Below, piece by piece: positions 35,937 to 45,636 of a stretch of 64,000 nucleotides of DNA. The stretch is from Ancylobacter radicis (GTDB lineage Bacteria; Pseudomonadota; Alphaproteobacteria; Rhizobiales; Xanthobacteraceae). Position 1 is the stretch's first letter; each line of letters opens with the position of its first letter. The position numbers and the translations under genes were made by a program. The DNA lies in NCBI RefSeq assembly GCF_018449475.1, contig NZ_JAHCQH010000020.1, positions 186,001 to 250,000 on the forward strand, written 5' to 3'. A model generated the notes under the pieces. That model was given only the letters and a program-made list of their open reading frames with translations, ran no database searches and was not told the origin of the DNA.

Positions 35937-36797
35937 ATGAGCAACACCATGTCCTTCCGTTCCTCCCTTCTCCGTCCGCTCGCCGCCTGCGCGCTGGTGC
36001 TCGGCCTCGGCTTCGGCCCGGCGCTGGCCGCCGAGGGCGCGCCCAAGCCGCACCGCGAGGACTGGAGCTTCGCCGGCCCGTTCGGTCACTACGACCGGGC
36101 GCAGCTTCAGCGTGGTTTCCAGGTGTTCCGCGAAGTCTGCGCCTCCTGCCATTCGGCCCATCTCTTCGCCTTCCGCAACCTCGCCCAGCCGGGCGGGCCG
36201 GAATTCAGCGAAGCGCAGGCCAAGGCGGTAGCCGAGTCCTATCAGGTGCAGGACGGTCCGAACGATGCCGGCGACATGTTCGAGCGTCCCGGCCGCCTGT
36301 CCGACCGCTGGCCCTCGCCCTTCCCGAACGAGCAGGCGGCCCGCGCCTCCAATGGCGGCGCCTATCCGCCAGACTTCTCGACGCTGGCCAAGGCGCGCAC
36401 CTATGAGGTCGGCTTCCCCGGCTTCCTGTTCGACATCGTGCGCCAGTATCAGGAGAACGGCGTGGACTACATCCACGCCCTGCTGAACGGCTACAAGGAG
36501 GCCCCGGAAGGCTTCAGCGTGCCGGAAGGCGCGTATTACAACGAGTACTTCCCCGGCCACGCCATCAAGATGCCGCAGCCGATCTCGGCCGATCAGGTGA
36601 CCTACACGGACGGCACGCCGCAGACCGTGGACCAGTATTCGCGCGACGTGACCGCCTTCATGATGTGGCTCGCCGAGCCCAAGCTCGAGGAGCGCAAGCG
36701 CCTCGGCTTCCAGGTGATGATCTTCCTCATCATCTTCGCCGGCCTGCTCTACTTCACGAAGAAGAAGGTCTGGAAGGCCGTGCACGACCATCACTGA
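35937..36797 (+). CDS. petC: Cytochrome c1
   Basis: A protein of 286 residues starting MSNTMSFRSS, with a signal peptide (PLAACALVLGLGFGPALA). Haem c attaches at CASCH (68-72); the axial Met is probably in the region HAIKMPQPIS. A C-terminal membrane anchor (FQVMIFLIIFAGLLYF) precedes a basic tail. It carries electrons from the Rieske protein to soluble or membrane cytochrome c. The frame extends far upstream inside petB but only as a shadow. A strong terminator follows. Confidence 0.96.
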   Translation: MSNTMSFRSSLLRPLAACALVLGLGFGPALAAEGAPKPHREDWSFAGPFGHYDRAQLQRGFQVFREVCASCHSAHLFAFRNLAQPGGPEFSEAQAKAVAESYQVQDGPNDAGDMFERPGRLSDRWPSPFPNEQAARASNGGAYPPDFSTLAKARTYEVGFPGFLFDIVRQYQENGVDYIHALLNGYKEAPEGFSVPEGAYYNEYFPGHAIKMPQPISADQVTYTDGTPQTVDQYSRDVTAFMMWLAEPKLEERKRLGFQVMIFLIIFAGLLYFTKKKVWKAVHDHH

Positions 36798-36820
36798 GTG
36801 GCGGCGCTTTCGACGACAGG

Positions 36821-36848
36821 AAAAGGGTCCCGCGAGGGGCCCTTTTTT
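36821..36848 (+). terminator. Rho-independent terminator of petABC
   Basis: The hairpin AAAAGGGTCCC-GCGA-GGGGCCCTTTT, with one G-T pair, is followed by TTTTTT. It starts 24 bases after the petC stop. Confidence 0.9.
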
Positions 36849-36993
36849 GTTGGCTGGGGCTTGGTCTTGGGGAATCATTTGGTTTGGTCGTGGGCTCGAC
36901 GGCGCCGACGTCGCCGGCGGTTCACCCCAAGGCGCTGCCCGCTTCGGGATGATGGGTGCTGCCATCGCGAAGCGTACACCTCCCGCACGATCG

Positions 36994-37091
36994 ACGTCAT
37001 CCCCGGGCTTGGCCCGGGGATCCACGCCTTCCCTTTCATCGGGTGTGTCCAGCCGACGTCGTGGATGGCCGGGTCAAGCCCGGCCATGACG
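36994..37091. repeat. Family A palindromic repeat after petABC
   Basis: The left half-site contains CCCCGGGCTTGGCCCGGGG and the right GGCCGGGTCAAGCCCGGCC, with GTCAT and ATGAC ends. The spacer (CCTTCCCTTTCATCGGG...) differs from those of the phn copies. The 312-base gap 36798-37109 holds this repeat and the petC terminator; no gene is seen. Confidence 0.88.
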
Positions 37092-37109
37092 GAGAGATGA
37101 TCGCCCTGC

Positions 37110-37832
37110 TCAGGCGCGGCTCAACTCCAGCCTGAGCCCGACATGGTCCGACAGCTTCTCGCCGCCGGGACCGACGGGCGTGATCGGCTGTGCCTTATTC
37201 ATTTTCACGGCTGCTCCATGGGCCAGATGGTCGATCACCGGTCCCGGAAAGCCATCCAGAGCCCCTTGTGTGGCGATGGTCAGCCGTTGCGCGATCACCG
37301 TCTGCAACATCTCGCTCACGGCCAGCGGGGCGCGGCGGCGCGGCACATGCTGGTTGAAGTCGCCAAGGAGGATGCTCTCGCCCTGCATCACGCGCGGCAG
37401 CACCTCGTCGAGTCCAGCCAGATAGGCGCGATGCGCCTCCCAGGGGCGAAGCGGTTGTTCCGGGCGCCGGACACCCGCCATGCTCCAGGGGATGCAGACG
37501 CCGTAGATGCTGAGGAGGCCCAGTGCCGTGGCGGTCGCGCCGGCAGCAAAGCGCCCCTTCGGCAGCTTCTCATTGCCGAGACGATCAGGCTCCTGCCAAG
37601 GAGAACGGCTCCACACGATGACCTTGTGGCGCCCCGCCTTGGCGCCGTAGCCATAATCGGGGTCTGAGGTCAGCACGTCGCCTCCCGCCGGCAGCAGGTC
37701 GACATAGCCTTCCGTCAGGCAGATCAGATCAGCCTCCGCCTCATGGATGAGTGCGGCGACCCTGTCCCCGGCCGGGTTGCCGCGGTGGCGCCACATGACG
37801 TTCCACAGCAGGATCGACAGCGTCTGCCCCAT
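37110..37832 (-). CDS. Endonuclease/exonuclease/phosphatase-family protein
   Basis: A 240-residue protein starting MGQTLSILLWNVMWR. EEP-fold motifs are visible: LLWNVMW, DLICLTEGYVDLL, ILLGDFNQHVP (metal/catalytic Asp and Asn) and the terminal SDHVGLRLEL (catalytic His). The fold covers DNases, phosphatases and sphingomyelinases, so the substrate is open. The ATG overlaps the stop of the upstream MaoC gene (TGATG), so the two are coupled. The longer open frame upstream is a shadow of that gene. Confidence 0.85.
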   Translation of the reverse strand: MGQTLSILLWNVMWRHRGNPAGDRVAALIHEAEADLICLTEGYVDLLPAGGDVLTSDPDYGYGAKAGRHKVIVWSRSPWQEPDRLGNEKLPKGRFAAGATATALGLLSIYGVCIPWSMAGVRRPEQPLRPWEAHRAYLAGLDEVLPRVMQGESILLGDFNQHVPRRRAPLAVSEMLQTVIAQRLTIATQGALDGFPGPVIDHLAHGAAVKMNKAQPITPVGPGGEKLSDHVGLRLELSRA

Positions 37833-38308
37833 CACCCCTCCAGCCGCTCCACGAACACGCAGCTCGTCACCTCGAAGGCCAGATGCCCGTGCTGGTCGGT
37901 GCCGGTGTCGCGGGTGAAGACGAGGCCCCATTCGGGGCGCGAGGCGCTGGGTTTCTTGGCGATGATCTCGCTCTCGAAAGTCAGCGTGTCGCCCGCCCGC
38001 ACCGGGCGCAGCCATTTGAGATCCTTGAAGCCGGGCGAGGGGCCGACGCGCGGGGCGGGCTTGCCGGCCTGGCGCAGCGCCGCGTGCTCGCGTTCCATGG
38101 CCTGCGCGCGCAGCCGGGCGGCGAGGGCGGCGGTGTACCAGCCCGACGCCACCAGCCCGCCGAAATGGGTGCGCGCGCCCGCATCGGCATCGAGGTGGAA
38201 GGCCTGCGGGTCCCACATGCGGGCGAACGCCACCATCTCGTCAGCGCGGAAGCTGTGCGCGCCGAGGCGGGTCCGGGTGCCGATCTCGATATCCTCGAAG
38301 AAACGCAT
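37832..38308 (-). CDS. MaoC-family hotdog dehydratase (second copy)
   Basis: The product has 158 residues with a single hotdog domain. The N-terminal MRFFEDIEIGTRTRLGAHSF and the hydratase motif FARMWDPQAFHLD (active-site Asp and His) are clear, with HFGGLVASGW as the second block. MaoC proteins hydrate 2-enoyl-CoAs or related compounds. It lies 9 bases after a paralogous MaoC gene and overlaps the EEP gene downstream. In related genomes such pairs are common; whether they form a heterodimer is unknown. Confidence 0.9.
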   Translation of the reverse strand: MRFFEDIEIGTRTRLGAHSFRADEMVAFARMWDPQAFHLDADAGARTHFGGLVASGWYTAALAARLRAQAMEREHAALRQAGKPAPRVGPSPGFKDLKWLRPVRAGDTLTFESEIIAKKPSASRPEWGLVFTRDTGTDQHGHLAFEVTSCVFVERLEG

Positions 38309-38317
38309 CGCCCCTCC

Positions 38318-38776
38318 TCAGGCCGGCCGGAAGCCGGGGTTGCGCCGGCCGAACATCACGCTGGTGACGAGGTCCATCATCACGCTGTCCCCGGCGTCGA
38401 GCAGCTCGAAGCGGAACTTCACCAGCCCCATTTCCGGGCGGCTTTTCGACGAGCGGGTCTCCAGAACCTCGCGGCGCAGACTCAGCACCGTGCCGGGATG
38501 CACGGGCCTGAGGAAGCGCACTTCGTCAATGCCGGGGGCGCCGAGGCAGGAGGAGCGGGTGAGAAAGCCGTCGGCGGCCATGCGCATGAAGATGCAGCAC
38601 AGATGCCAGCCGGAGGCGGAGAGGCCGCCCAGCGGCGTCGCATCGGCCGCCGCGTCGTCAAGATGGATCGGGGCGGGATCATAGTCGCGGGCGAAGGCGA
38701 CGATCTCCTCACGGCCGACCACATAGCGCCCGCAGGAGGCGACATGGCCTTCGTGGAAGTCCTCCCAGAACAGCAT
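38318..38776 (-). CDS. MaoC-family hotdog dehydratase (first copy)
   Basis: A 152-residue protein from the ATG at 38776, starting MLFWEDFHEGH. The hydratase motif is FARDYDPAPIHLD, followed by LGGLSASGWHLCCIFMRM. It is a paralogue of the next gene (same domain, same order of motifs). The frame stays open upstream to 39004 without family features. The pair and the EEP gene form a small minus-strand operon of unknown pathway. Confidence 0.9.
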   Translation of the reverse strand: MLFWEDFHEGHVASCGRYVVGREEIVAFARDYDPAPIHLDDAAADATPLGGLSASGWHLCCIFMRMAADGFLTRSSCLGAPGIDEVRFLRPVHPGTVLSLRREVLETRSSKSRPEMGLVKFRFELLDAGDSVMMDLVTSVMFGRRNPGFRPA

Positions 38777-38903
38777 CGCATTCCCCGCCCGCCACGCGAC
38801 GGAGCGGGCGCGCGGCCCGACTCCGGGGGTGATCTCACGGGAGGAGGGGGCGCGGGTCAAGTGCCCGCGCGCCAAGTGGCCGTGCGCGTCGGTTAGGGCT
38901 GCG

Positions 38904-40001
38904 TCAGTTGTTGAAGCGGAAATGCAGCACGTCGCCATCGGCGACGACATATTCCTTGCCTTCCAGCCGCAGCCGGCCGGCATCGCGCGCGCCGGCCTCG
39001 CCATTGCCCTTGACGTAATCGTCGAAGGCGATGGTCTCGGCGCGGATGAAGCCCTTCTCGAAATCCGAGTGGATCACGCCCGCCGCGCCCGGCGCCTTGG
39101 TGCCGGCGGTGATCGTCCAGGCGCGGGCTTCCTTCGGGCCGACCGTGAAATAGGTCACCAGCTTCAGGAGTTCGTAGCCGGTGCGGATGATGCGGTTGAG
39201 GCCGGGTTCCTCAAGGTCGATGGCCTCGAGATAGTCCTTCTGCTCCTCCGCCGGCAGCACGGCGATCTCGCTCTCGATCTTGGCCGAGACAACCACCGCC
39301 TTGGCGCCTTCCTCGGCGGCGCGGGCGAAGACCTCCGCCGAGAGGGCGTTGCCGTCCTTGGCCGAGGCTTCCTCGACATTGCAGACATAGAGAACGGGCT
39401 TGGAGGAGAGCAGGCCGAGCATGCGGAAGGCCTTTTCCTCCTCCGGCTTCACCTCGACGAGGCGGGCCGGCTTGCCCTCGCGCAGCAGCACCAGCGCGCG
39501 GGTCATCAGGTCAAGGAGTTCCTTGGCGTCCTTGTCGCCGCCCTTGGCCTTCTTCTCCAGCGCCCCGGCGCGCTTTTCCAGGCTGTCGAGGTCGGCCAGC
39601 ATCAGCTCGGTCTCGATGGTCTCGATATCGGAGATCGGCGCCAGCTTGCCCTCGACATGGGTGACGTCGGAATCCTCGAAGCAGCGCACCACATGGGCGA
39701 TGGCGTCGCATTCGCGGATATTGGCGAGGAACTGGTTGCCGAGGCCCTCGCCCTTGGACGCGCCGCGCACCAGGCCGGCAATGTCCACGAAGGTGAGGCG
39801 GGTCGGGATGATCTGCTGCGAGCCGGCGATCTTCGACAGCGTGTCCAGCCGGGGATCGGGAACCGCCACGTCGCCGACATTGGGCTCGATGGTGCAGAAC
39901 GGATAATTCGCCGCCTGCGCCGCCGCCGTCTGCGTCAGCGCGTTGAAGAGGGTCGACTTGCCGACGTTGGGCAGGCCGACAATGCCGCATTTGAAGCCCA
40001 T
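38904..40001 (-). CDS. ychF: Redox-regulated ATPase YchF (OLA1 family)
   Basis: A protein of 365 residues from the ATG at 40001 (the frame opens at 40214). The nucleotide-binding motifs are GLPNVGKST (9-17), the G3-like DIAGLVRGAS, and an ATP-preferring NVEE in place of NKxD, which is the family hallmark. A coiled-coil insertion (LDSLEKRAGALEKKAKGG) and the C-terminal TGS domain (GKEYVVADGDVLHFRFN) are present. YchF binds ribosomes and affects stress responses. It is followed by the MaoC gene 127 bases downstream. Confidence 0.96.
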   Translation of the reverse strand: MGFKCGIVGLPNVGKSTLFNALTQTAAAQAANYPFCTIEPNVGDVAVPDPRLDTLSKIAGSQQIIPTRLTFVDIAGLVRGASKGEGLGNQFLANIRECDAIAHVVRCFEDSDVTHVEGKLAPISDIETIETELMLADLDSLEKRAGALEKKAKGGDKDAKELLDLMTRALVLLREGKPARLVEVKPEEEKAFRMLGLLSSKPVLYVCNVEEASAKDGNALSAEVFARAAEEGAKAVVVSAKIESEIAVLPAEEQKDYLEAIDLEEPGLNRIIRTGYELLKLVTYFTVGPKEARAWTITAGTKAPGAAGVIHSDFEKGFIRAETIAFDDYVKGNGEAGARDAGRLRLEGKEYVVADGDVLHFRFNN

Positions 40002-40090
40002 GGTGCGATGCTCGTTCTGGTCAGTGTTGGCGCCGTGGTTAAGCAAGACGCGGCGCCCATGCAAGCGTCGCGCGGCAGTGGTTCCGGGCC

Positions 40091-40693
40091 TCAGGCGCCC
40101 GGCGTCTTCACGGTGCCGAAACCGCGGCTCTCCAGGAGGAGATGCAGGCGGCTCTGGAACTCGTCGACCTTGCGGGTGACGAGCAGGCCGGCAAGCTCGG
40201 CGCAGCCGTCGCACACCGCCTCGACCCAGCCGCGCTCGGCCTTGGCGAAGTCGCTCAGCACGAAATTGTGCACCAGCGCCTTGTCGCCGGGATGTCCGAT
40301 GCCGAGGCGCACGCGGCCATATTCATTGCCGCAATGGGCGGTGATGGAGCGCAGGCCGTTATGCCCGGCATTGCCGCCGCCGATCTTGGCGCGGACCTTG
40401 GCAGCGGGCAGGTCCAGCTCGTCATGGAAGGCGTAGATGTCGGCGAGCGCGATCTTGTAGAAACGCTGCGCTTCCGCCACCGCCCGGCCGCTCTCGTTCA
40501 TGAAGGTTTCCGGCAGCAGGGCAATCACCTTCTCGCCCTCGATCTCGCCTTCGCAGGCGGCGCCCTGAAAGCGCCGACGCCAGGGCGTGAAGCGATGCCG
40601 GCGCGCGATCGCGTCGACCGCCATGAAGCCGATATTGTGCCGGTTGCCGGCATATTTCGGCCCGGGATTGCCGAGCCCGGTGAAGAGGAACAC
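40091..40693 (-). CDS. pth: Peptidyl-tRNA hydrolase
   Basis: The product has 200 residues and starts [20 protein letters not shown], with catalytic His19 and nearby Asn9. Further family blocks are [17 protein letters not shown] (catalytic Asp) and [13 protein letters not shown]. It recycles peptidyl-tRNA released from ribosomes. The order rplY-pth-ychF is conserved widely; a terminator hairpin lies between rplY and pth, so pth expression may be attenuated or come from its own promoter. Confidence 0.96.
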   Translation of the reverse strand: MFLFTGLGNPGPKYAGNRHNIGFMAVDAIARRHRFTPWRRRFQGAACEGEIEGEKVIALLPETFMNESGRAVAEAQRFYKIALADIYAFHDELDLPAAKVRAKIGGGNAGHNGLRSITAHCGNEYGRVRLGIGHPGDKALVHNFVLSDFAKAERGWVEAVCDGCAELAGLLVTRKVDEFQSRLHLLLESRGFGTVKTPGA

Positions 40694-40724
40694 CGGAAAC
40701 CCTCCTCAGGGAGCGGACATGAAA

Positions 40725-40750
40725 AGAGCCGGAAGCGGACTTCCGGCTCT
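40725..40750 (-). terminator. Hairpin terminator between rplY and pth
   Basis: A perfect 11-bp stem, AGAGCCGGAAG-(4)-CTTCCGGCTCT. On the minus strand it is followed by TTT, so it is oriented after rplY. The T run is short, so partial readthrough into pth is plausible. Confidence 0.8.
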
Positions 40751-40796
40751 GTCGTTGGCAGCGCGACGCGCGCAAGGCGCCTCAGCGCGACGGGTC

Positions 40797-41420
40797 TCAG
40801 CCCTTGGCGGCGTCGGCGGCGGCGGCGGCCGCGTCGTCAGCGTCCGCTTCCTTGGCGCCCGACGGCGTGGTGATGGTCGCCAGCGTGTCGTCGCCATGGC
40901 CGGCCCAGGTCACGCCCTTCGGCAGGGTGATCGCCGAGAGATGGATCGAGTCGCCGAAATTATAGGCGGTGACGTCGACCTCGATGGCCGCCGGAATGGC
41001 GTCGGCCGGGGCGAGCAGCGAGACCGTGTGGCTGACGATGTTCAGCGTTGCGCCCCCCTTGATGGCCGGCGCGGTGTCGGCATTCAGGAAGTGCACGGGA
41101 ACGTCGACGGTGAGGCTGGCGCCCGCCGCCACGCGCAGGAAGTCCACGTGCAGCGGGAAGTCCTTGACTGGGTCGAGCTGATAGTCGCGCGGAATGACGT
41201 GGTACTTCTGACCGTCGACATCGATGTCGAACAGCGTGGTCAGGAAGTGGCCGGCATAGATCAGCTTGTTGATCTCGATATGCTCGACCGAGATGCCGAC
41301 GGGCGGCTTGCCGTCGCCGTAAATCACGGCGGGTACGCGACCGGCGCGGCGAACGGCACGAGCGGCCCCCTTGCCGGCGGTCGTGCGGGCCTGCGCCTTG
41401 ATCTGCTTGGTAGCGGTCAT
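40797..41420 (-). CDS. rplY: 50S ribosomal protein L25/general stress protein Ctc
   Basis: A two-domain long-form L25 (Ctc) of 207 residues that binds 5S rRNA. The start KQIKAQARTTAGKGAARAVRR and RVPAVIYG are typical, followed by the C-terminal TL5 domain (VHVDFLRV in the form LHVDFLRV; ITLPKGVTW). It ends with an Ala/Asp-rich tail (DADDAAAAAADAAKG). It is the first gene of the rplY-pth-ychF group. Confidence 0.95.
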   Translation of the reverse strand: MTATKQIKAQARTTAGKGAARAVRRAGRVPAVIYGDGKPPVGISVEHIEINKLIYAGHFLTTLFDIDVDGQKYHVIPRDYQLDPVKDFPLHVDFLRVAAGASLTVDVPVHFLNADTAPAIKGGATLNIVSHTVSLLAPADAIPAAIEVDVTAYNFGDSIHLSAITLPKGVTWAGHGDDTLATITTPSGAKEADADDAAAAAADAAKG

Positions 41421-41625
41421 GGCTTGTCCTTACATGGTTGCAAAAGGAGAAGGCCGCTCGCGCGGCCCGTTCCTCGATACTGGTTCGGTTGCTGGCAGCG
41501 GCACGCCTCCAGGGGTGCGGAAAGGCCACGGCCGGCCGGGCTAATAGCAGCAAAAGCCCGGCGGGGCAATCGCCGGGGCCACCTTGCCCGCGTCGCCCGC
41601 CCGTCACCTTGCCCGGCTGTCCGGC

Positions 41626-42453
41626 TCAGAACTTGCCGAGCACGCCGGCCTTCACGATGCCGCTGCCGGTCGAATCGGGCGAGGCGCTGCGCTCCACCGA
41701 GATGAACCGCTCATAGGTGCCGAGCGGCGCGCGCAGTTCCACGCCGGTGGTCAGGGTCTGGCTGTTGTTCACCTCCACCGTCGCGCCGAGCTTCTCCGGC
41801 CCGAGCCCGAGCGGCGCCAGCGGCACGCTGTAGCTGCTGCCGACGGTGAGATTGTCATAGACCGAGGGCGCGCTGGTGCTGGCCGAGGCGCCGAGGACGC
41901 CGGTGCTGTAGAGCGCGAAATTGTCCTGCTCGACGCCCAGCCGCGCCTTGATCTCGCCCGAAGCCCCGCCATCGCTGGCACCGGTGAAGCCGGAGGTGGG
42001 AGCCGAGCCGCTGGCGCTGGTGGTGACGGCCAGATGGGCCGGGCCCTGCTGGATGTCGACGCTGGTCGGCACCGAGGGCTTGGTGGAGGTGACCACCGGC
42101 TTGCGCTGCGGCAGGAGCTGGTTGGGGGCGGGCTTCTCCTTGGGCAGTTCCGGCAGATCGCCGCCAATGGCGAGGCTGAGAGCCTCCCAGAGCGAAGGCT
42201 CCGGCGCGTCATCGCCGGCTTCGGCGACAGGGGCGGGGGTCTCAGCCGACGCCGTATCCGCGGCCACGGCGGAGTCATAGGCGGAGGGCTCCTCCGGCGG
42301 CGGGGTGACCGTCACGGTGATGCCGCCCCACGGATCGAAGCTCTGCGCCCCGGCCGGCAGGGCGATCAGCAGCGGCAACGCCAGGCCGGCGATGCGCAGG
42401 GCAAGGGGAGCGCCAGCCGAGCTCGGCCCGCGCATGGGAGAGCGCCTCATCAC
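41626..42453 (-). CDS. Secreted hypothetical protein, Pro/Ser/Ala-rich
   Basis: A 275-residue protein I do not recognise. A signal peptide (IAGLALPLLIALPAGA, cleavage likely near residue 36) is followed by a low-complexity linker rich in Pro, Ala, Ser and Glu. The C-terminal half looks like beta strands with alternating polar and hydrophobic residues (GEIKARLGVEQDNFALYSTG; YERFISVERSASPD) and ends GIVKAGVLGKF. The terminal Phe and strand pattern would fit a small outer-membrane barrel, but this is tentative. It stands alone between rplY and prs. Confidence 0.75.
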   Translation of the reverse strand: MMRRSPMRGPSSAGAPLALRIAGLALPLLIALPAGAQSFDPWGGITVTVTPPPEEPSAYDSAVAADTASAETPAPVAEAGDDAPEPSLWEALSLAIGGDLPELPKEKPAPNQLLPQRKPVVTSTKPSVPTSVDIQQGPAHLAVTTSASGSAPTSGFTGASDGGASGEIKARLGVEQDNFALYSTGVLGASASTSAPSVYDNLTVGSSYSVPLAPLGLGPEKLGATVEVNNSQTLTTGVELRAPLGTYERFISVERSASPDSTGSGIVKAGVLGKF

Positions 42454-42579
42454 GAAATCCCGTTGTTGTCGCGAGCGGGAATCGTGGGACCGAACTGTGG
42501 AGCGATCATGGCGCAGCGCACAATAAGCGCGCCGCGGGCTGTCTCAGGAGGGCTTGTCCGGGGCTAACGCCTTACCCTT

Positions 42580-43533
<954 letters not shown>

Positions 43534-43711
43534 TCCGGCGCGCTCCCAGCCGTACTATCTCAACAACGCCCGTCGCACGGCCGTCGCGCAGACCTGATAG
43601 GCGGGCCGGCCCGCGCTGTAAAGCGGAGTCCGACACCGCGTGGCAGCTTGTCCCGCTACCATTCCGCCGATGCGAAGCGGGTCGCGGGCGCAAGGCGGGA
43701 CAAGGCTTCGC

Positions 43712-44383
43712 TCACGGATGAGCGGCGAAGGCGAGGCCGGAGGAAGCGGGCGCCGCGGCTTCCGCAACGGCAGGTCCGGGCTCGTCCGCCGTGCCCTCGG
43801 CGACCACGGGGCCGTCATCCTCGCGTACCGCCGGCGGAGCGCCGGGCTCCCCGGTCGCGGGTTCCTCGGCGGCGGCGGGCGCGGCCGGGGAGGGCGGCAC
43901 GCCCTTGGCGAGGCGGGTGCTGATTTCGTCGAGGCTCTGGGCGGCGATGCGGGTTAGGGTCGCGTCGTCGATCCGGTTCCAGACATCCTTGCCCTCGCCG
44001 ATCTTCTCGGTGCCGGCGACGCGCAGGACGCGCGCCTGATCGGCGTCGAACACGTCCCAGGCCCAGTCGACCTCGCCCTTGCCGTTGGTGACGGCGGCGG
44101 CGAGATAGCCGCGCACGCGATAGGCAGCGGGCGTCTCGCGCGACACGACGGGAATCTGGCGGGTGCTGGCCTCGCTGGAGAGGCTGGCGACCAGCTTGTC
44201 GAACACGGGCTGGGGCGGGCCGTCGATGGATTCGAAGGCGATGGACTTGGTGCCGGAGAGGGAGGTGGCGGCAACGGGCTTGTTGCCGTTGCCGGTCTGG
44301 CAGGCCCCGAGGGCAAGGGCGACGAGAAGCGCCGCGGTCGTCGGCAGGCGCCGGCCAATCTGCCGGCGGAGTCGATCGAGCAT
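43712..44383 (-). CDS. Predicted lipoprotein
   Basis: A 223-residue protein with a lipobox: LLVALALGAC with the modified Cys at residue 28. The mature region (SGTKSIAFESIDGPPQPVF; RGYLAAAVTNGKGEVDWAWDVFD) resembles rhizobial lipoproteins of unknown function with a YajG/DUF-like beta fold, and the C-terminus is Ala/Pro/Glu-rich (PAAPAAAEEPATGEPGAPP). It lies 84 bases downstream of the lgt-midA-pgeF-M24 operon, whose first gene encodes the enzyme that lipidates such proteins. Confidence 0.8.
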   Translation of the reverse strand: MLDRLRRQIGRRLPTTAALLVALALGACQTGNGNKPVAATSLSGTKSIAFESIDGPPQPVFDKLVASLSSEASTRQIPVVSRETPAAYRVRGYLAAAVTNGKGEVDWAWDVFDADQARVLRVAGTEKIGEGKDVWNRIDDATLTRIAAQSLDEISTRLAKGVPPSPAAPAAAEEPATGEPGAPPAVREDDGPVVAEGTADEPGPAVAEAAAPASSGLAFAAHP

Positions 44384-44467
44384 GAAACCATCCCTTGGGA
44401 GCCGCCGCGGCGTGGCCCCCGCGTTCCGGGAGTCGCGCCGCCACCGGCAGACCGGGAATGGTTAAAA

Positions 44468-45619
44468 CTAATTAACGATTAGGTCCAGAGGGGCGTCGGT
44501 TAGGCATTCGTTACCGTTAACGCCGATCAGGAAGGTGCGGCCCAGGCACATGGCGGCGCCGGCGTCGCTGTCCATCAAAATCATGTGCGCGAACATGACC
44601 ATGCCGGGTTCCAGCACCCAGTCATGACCGACGTAGAACATCGGCGGGTCCATCCAGGACGGGGTGAATTTCGCCCCGAGCGAATAGCCGCAGGCGGCCA
44701 GCCGGTGCTTTTCCAGCCCGTGCCCGTCCATCACATGGGCATGGGCGGCGAACACCTCGCCCGCCGTCTTGCCGGGAATGATGGCGTGGGCGCAGGCCTC
44801 CATCGCCTGTTTCGCGGCGGCGAACAGCTCCAGATGCCGGTCGCGCGGCGGGCCGACGATCACCGTCTCCATCATCGCCGCATGGTAGTGACGATAGGCG
44901 CCCGCCCATTCCAGCGTGATCTGGTCCTCGCCGTCGAGCTTGCGGCGGCCGGCCTTGTAGCGGCACAGCAGCGCGTCGGGGCCCGAGCCGATGATGAACT
45001 CATTGGCCGGATAGTCGCCGCCGCCGCGAAACACCGCGCCCTGCATGGCAGCGAGCACCTCGCCCTCGTCGACGCCCGGCGCAATGGCGGCGATGCCGGC
45101 CTCGCGCGCGGCCAGCGCCAGCTTGCCGGCCTGACGCACATAGGTGATCTCCGCCGGCGACTTCACCGCCCGCAGCCGGTCGACGAGGCGGGAGGCATCG
45201 ACCAGCGTGGCAAAGCCGTCAAAGGCGGCATCGAGCTTCTTGCCGTTGGCGGCGGTCAGGCCGTAGCTCTCATATTCCACGCCGATGCGGGTGCCGAGCC
45301 CGCCGAGGCTTTCCACCATGTCGCGCAGCTGAGCCTGCGGGGTGGCGTCGGCCCGGTCGGCCCAGATGCGTATGTCCTCGATGATCGAGGTGTGCTGCGC
45401 CTGCCGCAGATCCGCCGAGCGGGTGAGCAGGGCCATGCGGCCATCCGCCCCCAGCCAGAGCGACTGGAAGAAGCAGAAGCCGAACGTGTCATAGCCGGTG
45501 AGCCAGTACATCGATTCCTGCTGGAACATCAGCAGGCCATCGAGGCCGCGCTCGGCCATGGCGGCGAGCAGGCGTTCCTTGCGGCGGGAAAATTCCGGTC
45601 CGGTGAAATGCAGCGCCAT
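44468..45619 (-). CDS. M24-fold (creatinase/DoeA-like) hydrolase without the usual metal ligands
   Basis: The product has 383 residues with an N-terminal creatinase domain (MALHFTGPEFSRRKERLLAA; MYWLTGYDTFGF) and a C-terminal pita-bread fold. The metal sites of M24 peptidases are mostly absent: the D...D pair is LEWAGAYRHYHAAMMET, the metal His block is CGYSLGAKF, and the last Glu block is GRTFLIG; only EPG is kept. This fits creatinase or ectoine-hydrolase-type enzymes rather than aminopeptidase P. It starts 17 bases after pgeF, at the end of the lgt-midA-pgeF operon. Substrate unknown. Confidence 0.85.
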   Translation of the reverse strand: MALHFTGPEFSRRKERLLAAMAERGLDGLLMFQQESMYWLTGYDTFGFCFFQSLWLGADGRMALLTRSADLRQAQHTSIIEDIRIWADRADATPQAQLRDMVESLGGLGTRIGVEYESYGLTAANGKKLDAAFDGFATLVDASRLVDRLRAVKSPAEITYVRQAGKLALAAREAGIAAIAPGVDEGEVLAAMQGAVFRGGGDYPANEFIIGSGPDALLCRYKAGRRKLDGEDQITLEWAGAYRHYHAAMMETVIVGPPRDRHLELFAAAKQAMEACAHAIIPGKTAGEVFAAHAHVMDGHGLEKHRLAACGYSLGAKFTPSWMDPPMFYVGHDWVLEPGMVMFAHMILMDSDAGAAMCLGRTFLIGVNGNECLTDAPLDLIVN

Positions 45620-45636
45620 GGCGGGCTCCGTGGGGA

